Positions 58,645 through 64,000 of a DNA stretch of 64,000 nucleotides are shown here, one piece after another; the stretch's first letter is position 1; the number at the start of each line of letters is the position of its first letter. The DNA is from JAHEDT01 sp963825615 (GTDB lineage: Bacteria; Desulfobacterota; Desulfuromonadia; Desulfuromonadales; BM103), in the NCBI GenBank assembly GCA_963825615.1, contig CAWGTV010000001.1:124001-188000 (forward strand), written 5' to 3'. The notes below the pieces were generated by a model, which saw nothing but the letters and a program-made list of their open reading frames with translations, ran no database searches and was not told the DNA's origin. A program made the position numbers and the translations under genes.

Positions 58645-59694
58645 TCAAGCATTGGCGTAAACCCTGTTCTTGCCTTCACGCTTGGCCTGGTACATGAGGT
58701 CATCGACCGTCTTCAGGAGTGCGTTCGGATCCGTGCCATCCACGGGGAGCGAAGCGACACCGACACTGACCGTGACACCATGGGTTTTGGTGATTTTGGT
58801 AAGGAATCGGGGGGATTCCGTCTCAACGAAAATCCGGATGCGTTCAGCGACCTTGATCGCCTCGAGCAGGTCTGTTTCCGGCAGCACAGCGACAAACTCC
58901 TCGCCCCCGTATCGGAAGAGGGTATCGCAGTCGCGCAACAGCTCGCGCAACATGTTTGCCATCTCCTGGAGTACGACGTCGCCGTTTGGGTGGCCGTATG
59001 TGTCGTTGAATTTTTTAAAATCGTCGACGTCCAAGAGGATGATCGAGAGCGTCTTTTTGTAGCGGTTGGCGCGCGCCACCTCATTGGTGAAGATTTTTTT
59101 GAACTGCCTGTGGTTGAAAAGACCTGTTAGCCCGTCGGTACAGGCCAGCTGCAGCGTCCTTTCGTGCAGCCGCGCATGATCGATACTCATGGCGGCAAAG
59201 GAGGTGAGAATCGACAGCAGTTCAAGCTTTACGGCAACGAACTCACGTTCCTTGAAGTCATTTAGATAGAGGATACCGATAGTGCTCTGCTTGATCTTCA
59301 GAGGCACGGCGATCAGGGAACGGATCCCCTCGGCAATGGCCAGTGGGTTATTGAAAAGCTCGGAGCTTTCGGTGTCGTTGACGATGAACAGTTCGCCGCC
59401 TTCGAGAATCTCGTGGGTCAAACCGGTCGGCTTGACCCGCCAGCGATCCAGGGCGACAAACTGTTCACTGAGCCCGGCATGCGCGTGCAATTCCAGAAGG
59501 GAGGTCTTTTCATCATAAAGAACGATGGTCCCGGCGGGCATGTCCATGACCGCCATGGCACTGTGCAGAATATTCTGCAGCACTTCGTCCAGGGCCAACG
59601 AAGAGACCACTACCTGGGCAACGTTGATGATCCCTTTCAGCTCCTGTACCTGTTCAACCAACCGGATGCCATTGATATTTGTCAAATCATTCAA
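58645..59694 (-). CDS. GAF-GGDEF diguanylate cyclase
   Basis: 349 residues. Residues about 30-180 form a GAF sensor domain (MAVMDMPAGTIVLYDEKTSLLELHA, IRSLIAVPLKIKQSTIGILYL). About 190-349 is a GGDEF domain with the active-site GGEEF in RYGGEEFVAVLP. Five residues before it sits RDCD, a product-binding RxxD inhibitory site. It should make c-di-GMP from GTP in the cytoplasm under feedback control. The ligand of the GAF domain is unknown. Of interest because three GEMM riboswitches lie in the same window. Confidence 0.93.
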   Translation of the reverse strand: MNDLTNINGIRLVEQVQELKGIINVAQVVVSSLALDEVLQNILHSAMAVMDMPAGTIVLYDEKTSLLELHAHAGLSEQFVALDRWRVKPTGLTHEILEGGELFIVNDTESSELFNNPLAIAEGIRSLIAVPLKIKQSTIGILYLNDFKEREFVAVKLELLSILTSFAAMSIDHARLHERTLQLACTDGLTGLFNHRQFKKIFTNEVARANRYKKTLSIILLDVDDFKKFNDTYGHPNGDVVLQEMANMLRELLRDCDTLFRYGGEEFVAVLPETDLLEAIKVAERIRIFVETESPRFLTKITKTHGVTVSVGVASLPVDGTDPNALLKTVDDLMYQAKREGKNRVYANA

Positions 59695-59860
59695 AACAAC
59701 CCCCCAAGGTTTGTATGACAGGTCGCCAAGATATCTACGGTTTCTTAATCATACTTGTCTCGCAAAATATAAACAAGCCACACCAACCAGCAACAATTTG
59801 AAATTACTGAACTGTCGCGAAGAACCCCGTATTTATAAGTGAAAGGGCCAGAACCCGAGC

Positions 59861-59890
59861 TTGACACCCACCACATCTTGTGCTTTAAAT
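59861..59890 (+). promoter_or_regulatory. nrdJ promoter
   Basis: Perfect -35 TTGACA (59861-59866) and a -10-like TTTAAAT 17-18 bp downstream, 72 bp before the nrdJ start. The remaining gap 59695-59860 shows no gene; I saw no cobalamin riboswitch. Confidence 0.55.
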
Positions 59891-59962
59891 TTATCGCACT
59901 ACAACATAATCCACCTCGTCATTATTCAATAAAATCCTTATATTATTGCAGGAAGGGCAGTC

Positions 59963-62188
59963 ATGTCGAAAAAAGCCACGAGCACCATACCCGAACTGTC
60001 TCCTAATGCCGTCACAGTCCTCGAGCGCCGCTATCTGCGCCGTGATGCGGACGGCAAAGTTCTGGAAAGCCCACTTGACATGTTCACCCGGGTGGCGCAA
60101 ACGATCGCTACCGCTGAAAAAGAGTTCAAAACCGGCCGTGTCCCTGCCGAGTTGGCAAAAGACTTCCTTCAGATGATGACAGCCCTTGAATTTATGCCGA
60201 ACTCCCCCACCCTGATGAACGCCGGCCGTGAACTGGGTCAGCTCTCGGCCTGTTTCGTTTTGCCGGTCGGCGATTCGATGGAAGAGATCTTCGAAGCGAT
60301 CAAGCAGACCGCACTGATTCACAAGAGCGGCGGCGGGACAGGCTTTTCCTTCAGCCGTATTCGCCCGGCCAATGACGTGGTTCTCTCCACCAAAGGGGTG
60401 TCCTCGGGGCCGCTTTCCTTTATGAAGGTCTTCGACGCCGCCACCGAGACGATCAAACAGGGCGGCACCCGGCGCGGCGCCAACATGGGCATTCTGCGGA
60501 TCGATCATCCCGACATCATGGATTTCATCATGTGCAAACGGGACCAGACCGTGCTGACTAATTTCAACATATCCGTCGGCATGACCGAAGCCTTCATGGA
60601 CGCGGTCGAAAAAGATGCCGATTACGACATCATCAGCCCGCGCACTGGTGAAGTCGTCGCCCAGCGTTCGGCACGCAAGGTCTTTGAGCGCATCGTCGAT
60701 CTCGCCTGGACCAACGGCGAACCGGGGATCATCTTCATCGACCGCCTCAACCGCGACAACCCGACCCCCCATATCGGCGCCTTCGAGGCGACCAACCCCT
60801 GCGGCGAGCAGCCGCTGCTCCCCTACGAGTCGTGCAATCTCGGCTCCATCAACCTGGCGAGAATGGTCACCGCTGACGGCAAGGTCAACTGGGACCGGCT
60901 GGCCCAGGTTGTCGCACTCGGCACCCGCTTCCTCGACAACGTTATCCAGATCAACAAATACCCGATTGAACAGATCCGGGAAATGACCTGGGCCAACCGC
61001 AAGATCGGTCTGGGCGTCATGGGCTGGGCCGACATGCTGATTCTGCTCGGCATCCCCTACAACAGCGAGGCCGCCATCGAGCTGGGCGACCGCGTCATGC
61101 AGTTCGTCACCGACCACGCGCGCCAGGCCTCCCGGGTACTCGCCAAGGAACGCGGCGCTTTTCCGAATTTCCAGGGGAGTATCTACGACAACAATGGCGA
61201 GCCGGTCCGTAACGCTACCTGCACCACGATCGCGCCGACCGGCACCATTTCCATCATCAGCAACACCTCGAGCGGCATCGAGCCGCTTTTCGCCGTATCC
61301 TACGTGCGCCAGGTGCTCGACAAGGACGTTTTGGTCGAAGTACACCCGATCTTTGAAAAAATTGCCCGGGAACGCGGCTTCTACTCCAAGGAGCTGATGA
61401 AAACCATCGCCGAGCACGGTACCATCCAGGACATCGACGACATTCCCGAGGATGTCCGCGACATCTTTGTCACCTCCCACGACATCACCCCCGAAGATCA
61501 TATCCGCATGCAGGCCGCTTTCCAGAAGCATACGGACAATGCCGTCTCGAAAACTGTCAACTTCTGCCATGACGCCACCCGCGAGGATGTCGCCACGGTC
61601 TACCGCCTCGCCTACCAGAGCGGCTGCAAGGGCGTCACCATCTACCGCGACGGCTCGCGCGACATGCAGGTCCTGTCGATCAAAAAGGATTCGGCTAAAC
61701 CGGAGGACAGCGTACCACACGAGTCTGCCAAGAAACGTGTCAAGCGCGACCGGCCCCGCGCCCTCAGGGGGAGCACCTACCAGATGCAGACAGGCTGCGG
61801 CCCACTCTACATCACTGTCAACGAGGATGACGCCGGCGTGTTCGAGCTGTTCACCACCATGGGCAAAGCCGGCGGTTGTGCCTCGTCCCAGTGCGAGGCT
61901 ATCGGCCGCCTGGTCTCCCTGGCCTGGCGCTCAGGCGTTCAGGCCCGCCAGGCGGTCAAACAGATGATCGGCATCACCTGTCACAAGCCGGCTGGCTTCG
62001 GCGAGAATCGGGTCACTTCGTGCGCCGATGCCGTCGCCAAGGCGATCCAGATGCACATGGCCGACCACGAGGACACGGAGCTGAGACACTCCAACAACGG
62101 CGGCGCCTGCCCCGATTGCGGCGGGCCTGTGGAGCATGAAGGCGGCTGCTGCGTCTGCCATGTCTGCGGCTACTCGGAGTGCGCTTAA
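59963..62188 (+). CDS. nrdJ: Class II (adenosylcobalamin-dependent) ribonucleotide reductase
   Basis: 741 residues. Reduces ribonucleotides to deoxyribonucleotides with a B12-generated radical, with or without oxygen. Family blocks: FMPNSPTLMNAGRELGQLSACFVLPV, KSGGGTGFSFSRIRP, the active-site NPCGEQPLLPYESCNLGSINL and APTGTISIISNTSSGIEP, quoted here by key parts. The C-terminus has a zinc-type Cys cluster (CPDCGGPVEHEGGCCVCHVC). RBS GGAAGGG before the ATG. A hairpin terminator follows at 62224. Confidence 0.96.
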   Translation: MSKKATSTIPELSPNAVTVLERRYLRRDADGKVLESPLDMFTRVAQTIATAEKEFKTGRVPAELAKDFLQMMTALEFMPNSPTLMNAGRELGQLSACFVLPVGDSMEEIFEAIKQTALIHKSGGGTGFSFSRIRPANDVVLSTKGVSSGPLSFMKVFDAATETIKQGGTRRGANMGILRIDHPDIMDFIMCKRDQTVLTNFNISVGMTEAFMDAVEKDADYDIISPRTGEVVAQRSARKVFERIVDLAWTNGEPGIIFIDRLNRDNPTPHIGAFEATNPCGEQPLLPYESCNLGSINLARMVTADGKVNWDRLAQVVALGTRFLDNVIQINKYPIEQIREMTWANRKIGLGVMGWADMLILLGIPYNSEAAIELGDRVMQFVTDHARQASRVLAKERGAFPNFQGSIYDNNGEPVRNATCTTIAPTGTISIISNTSSGIEPLFAVSYVRQVLDKDVLVEVHPIFEKIARERGFYSKELMKTIAEHGTIQDIDDIPEDVRDIFVTSHDITPEDHIRMQAAFQKHTDNAVSKTVNFCHDATREDVATVYRLAYQSGCKGVTIYRDGSRDMQVLSIKKDSAKPEDSVPHESAKKRVKRDRPRALRGSTYQMQTGCGPLYITVNEDDAGVFELFTTMGKAGGCASSQCEAIGRLVSLAWRSGVQARQAVKQMIGITCHKPAGFGENRVTSCADAVAKAIQMHMADHEDTELRHSNNGGACPDCGGPVEHEGGCCVCHVCGYSECA

Positions 62189-62223
62189 ACGCCCCTGCAC
62201 CAAACCGGCAATGACAACCATCG

Positions 62224-62250
62224 GGGCAGGCTGATCCTCAGCCTGCCCTT
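62224..62250 (+). terminator. Hairpin after nrdJ
   Basis: Perfect 11-bp stem GGGCAGGCTGA/TCAGCCTGCCC with a 3-nt loop, 35 bp past nrdJ. Only a short T-run follows. Confidence 0.65.
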
Positions 62251-62417
62251 ATGCATGGCCTGGTGACAAATGACCGCAAATCACCGGGAAACCACTTCCC
62301 CCAACCAGCAAAGTCTGATAAAAGAACGGTCTACGGCTTTGCCCAAGCTTGGTTTTTGGCCACCATAAACGTATTTCACCTTGACCGATACGACATCGAT
62401 CATCCAAAGGAGTCTCC

Positions 62418-63260
62418 ATGTTCCTGTCTCGACTTGCCCGTTGCCAGAGCGTCATCCTGCTCACCGGTCTGCTGCTCATTCTTACTGCCTGTCCCGTCAT
62501 GGCCGGGCTCTCTGATGTGTTTGGCACGAAGGAACTCGATGAAACCGAACGCAAGGAGACTATCGAGCGGATCGAAAACATCCAGGAGAAGCTCAAGCTG
62601 CTGCAGGAGAAACTGCGCGCCCTTGAACGCCGCAAGGCCGCAAATCAAGCGGAGCAAAGTGCCGATGGCACGGTCGGAGCAATACCGTCTACCCCGGTAC
62701 AGATCAACTGGCTGCCGGTCGACGAGACGACGACGAACCCCGGTGAGTTCGGGCTGTACACCTACCTTCTCTTCAAAGGTGAACTGGCAGACTCTGCAGC
62801 AATCGGCGCGCTGGAAGACTTCATCCTGACCATCGAAACCCTGCCGGCAAACGACATCCCTGCCGGGCTGGCCAACCGTTTCCTGGTGCCGGTCGAGAAG
62901 CCGCAATCGCTGGTCAGCCTGGGTCGACAGCCCTACGATTTCAAGCTCAACAAGGCTTATCTCAGCCGCCTGGGGCTCAAGGGAGACCTCCCCGATGGCC
63001 CGATCCTGGTCTCGATGAGAGGATCAATCGACCCCTATGGCGCAGGCGAGCTCCCAGCATTTCTGGCCGTCAGTTTCGGCCGCCAGTCACCACAACGGGC
63101 TCTCGAACTGGCCAAAATCTGGCACAATCAGGAGAAGGACACCATTGCCGACCAGGGACACCCGATCTCTGAACTGTTCCTGGACGTGCTTGACGGCGCC
63201 GGACCGACTCAAGTTGACAGCAAGCAGCAGCACATCCAGATGGCACTGCCACAGCCATGA
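62418..63260 (+). CDS. Exported protein of unknown function
   Basis: 280 residues. Signal peptide VILLTGLLLILTACPVMAG with a possible lipobox (LTAC). A coiled coil follows (ETIERIENIQEKLKLLQEKLRALERRK, about 45-75), then a globular domain with FGLYTYLLFKGELADSAAIGALEDFI, and LPDGPILVSMRGSIDPYG, which I do not recognise. Preceded by AAAGGAG. Its stop overlaps the start of the next gene by 4 bp. Confidence 0.75.
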   Translation: MFLSRLARCQSVILLTGLLLILTACPVMAGLSDVFGTKELDETERKETIERIENIQEKLKLLQEKLRALERRKAANQAEQSADGTVGAIPSTPVQINWLPVDETTTNPGEFGLYTYLLFKGELADSAAIGALEDFILTIETLPANDIPAGLANRFLVPVEKPQSLVSLGRQPYDFKLNKAYLSRLGLKGDLPDGPILVSMRGSIDPYGAGELPAFLAVSFGRQSPQRALELAKIWHNQEKDTIADQGHPISELFLDVLDGAGPTQVDSKQQHIQMALPQP

Positions 63261-63559
63261 CCGACTGGGATGCAACCTGCAAGCGCTGCGGTCTCTGCTG
63301 TTTCGAGAAATCGGTCGATCTGAAGGGACGCTTCGTGACAACCCGGATTCCCTGCCGCCACCTCGACATTATCAGCCGGGAATGCCGCGTTTACGACAAA
63401 CGCCTCGAAGTTGGCGAGGGGTGCGTCAAGCTGACTGCGGAGCTTGTCGCCAAAGTCGACTGGCTGCCCGAGTGCTGTGCTTATCGCACAGCACTTCTTA
63501 ATTCTCAATTGTTAATTTTGAATGACATAGGATTATCCAAGAGAATGGTTTTCAATTAA
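63257..63559 (+). CDS. YkgJ-type cysteine-cluster protein
   Basis: 100 residues. Cys pattern CKRCGLCC then RIPCRHLDIISRECRVYDKR and CVKL/CCAY matches the YkgJ/UPF0153 zinc- or iron-binding family. The last 23 or so residues (ALLNSQLLILNDIGLSKRMVFN) come from the AT-rich repeat element at 63496-63580, so the original C-terminus was probably shorter. Coupled to the previous gene by a 4-bp overlap. Confidence 0.85.
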   Translation: MTDWDATCKRCGLCCFEKSVDLKGRFVTTRIPCRHLDIISRECRVYDKRLEVGEGCVKLTAELVAKVDWLPECCAYRTALLNSQLLILNDIGLSKRMVFN

Positions 63560-63580
63560 GAATTCAAAATTAAGAATTGG
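63496..63580. repeat. AT-rich intergenic inverted-arm element
   Basis: Left arm CTTAATTCTCAATTGTTAAT plus following TTTTGAAT, right arm CAATTAAGAATTCAAAATTA plus AGAATTGG, complementary around a 27-bp core. Same plan as the GC-rich elements in this window, with AT-rich units. It reaches into the YkgJ-type gene and ends just before the RBS of the next gene. Confidence 0.65.
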
Positions 63581-63588
63581 TCCTCTCT

Positions 63589-64000
63589 ATGCGCAGCTTT
63601 TTTGCTAACAGACAACAGTTCGGCTGGTGCCTCTACGACTGGGCCAACTCGGCCTTCGCCACTGTCATCCTGGCCGCGGTCCTGCCGGTGTATTTTGCCA
63701 GCCTGGTGCCGCAGGACGGCGCGGTGCTCTTCTGGAGCGCACAACCGGTTCCGGCGACCGCGCTCTGGGGCTACAGCGTCTCGCTCTCCATGGCCCTGGT
63801 CGCCATCGTCGCCCCCGGTCTCGGCAACCTTGCCGACCGGCGCGGCTGGCGGCGGCGACTGCTGATCATCTTCTGTTTGCTCGGCGCCCTGGCTACCTGC
63901 GGGCTGTTCTTCGCCGGACCCGGCCGCTATCTGCTGGCGGCCGCCCTCTTCATCCTCGGCAACATCGGTTTTGCCGGCGGCAATATCTTCTACAACGCCT
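63589..64000 (+). CDS. MFS transporter, UMF1/Atg22-like, partial at right edge
   Basis: Open from ATG 63589 to the window end (137 codons seen). Start MRSFFANRQQFGWCLYDWANSAFATVILAAVLPVYF shows the UMF1-type signature CLYDWANSAF near the N-terminus. Four membrane segments are visible (to about residue 135), with a basic loop DRRGWRRR between helices 2 and 3 typical of major facilitator proteins. Substrate unknown; related proteins are proposed efflux or amino-acid transporters. Confidence 0.85.
   Translation, partial: MRSFFANRQQFGWCLYDWANSAFATVILAAVLPVYFASLVPQDGAVLFWSAQPVPATALWGYSVSLSMALVAIVAPGLGNLADRRGWRRRLLIIFCLLGALATCGLFFAGPGRYLLAAALFILGNIGFAGGNIFYNA

Noticed and set aside
59695..59962. 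Cobalamin riboswitch before the B12-dependent nrdJ
   Set aside because: The leader after the promoter is short (about 70 nt) and AT-rich and lacks the B12-box core.
59891..61720. 609-codon open frame on the minus strand opposite nrdJ
   Set aside because: Antisense shadow of nrdJ, no family motifs, GC-skew driven.

Overview
The window looks like chromosome of a deltaproteobacterium of the Desulfuromonadales type (Desulfuromonas/Geobacter relatives). The evidence is indirect: the tmRNA tag reads ADTDVRYALAA, and the window carries a class II B12-dependent ribonucleotide reductase, a PanP-type aspartate decarboxylase, GEMM riboswitches, a good sigma-54 promoter and an AgmX-type TonB protein. 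Almost all genes lie on the minus strand; only the last 4 kb is on the plus strand.

Layout. 1-6.3 kb: a frameshifted cation:proton antiporter cut by the left edge, two lipoproteins, then katG with a PerR-type regulator, each with a Fur/PerR-like operator. 6.6-12.5 kb: accessory DNA with a DUF4143 ATPase, a three-gene operon centred on a TOTE-type primase-helicase, and a decayed tyrosine integrase next to the 3' end of ssrA (tmRNA, 12543-12893). 13.0-39.5 kb: a 26.5-kb block bounded by an 18-bp direct repeat of the smpB 3' end. It holds one 11-gene operon: a 3371-residue DUF11 surface protein, a 1700-residue OmpA/beta-barrel protein, a small envelope protein, three TPR proteins, a small exported protein, one TolQ/ExbB, two TolR/ExbD and an AgmX-type TonB protein. 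Its leader carries a sigma-54 promoter and three near-identical GEMM (cyclic dinucleotide) riboswitch plus terminator cassettes in tandem. A decayed ssrA-like copy lies between that promoter and smpB. 39.5-59.7 kb: ordinary core genes (smpB, rseC, DUF502, amidohydrolase, panP, panC, panB, flavin reductase, large NAD-glutamate dehydrogenase, PPIase, rsmA, DUF2062, tsaD, phoH, cysteine desulfurase-like, GAF-GGDEF diguanylate cyclase). 59.9-64 kb, plus strand: nrdJ, an exported protein, a cysteine-cluster protein and the start of an MFS transporter.

The best candidate for an undescribed system is the 13-39 kb operon. A proton-driven TolQ-TolR-TolR motor with an AgmX/TonB protein, TPR envelope proteins, an OmpA-barrel protein and a giant surface protein has the same kinds of parts as the Myxococcus Agl-Glt machine. 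Here it sits behind three cyclic-dinucleotide riboswitches in series, and the window also encodes an apparently active diguanylate cyclase. I infer a second-messenger-controlled adhesion, motility or surface-display machine acquired between smpB and ssrA.

Four single-base frameshifts (antiporter, panP, two in panC) break otherwise normal genes. They may be sequencing errors or real decay. A family of short intergenic elements, with tandem 7-mer-like repeats in inverted arms, recurs near stop codons across the core region.
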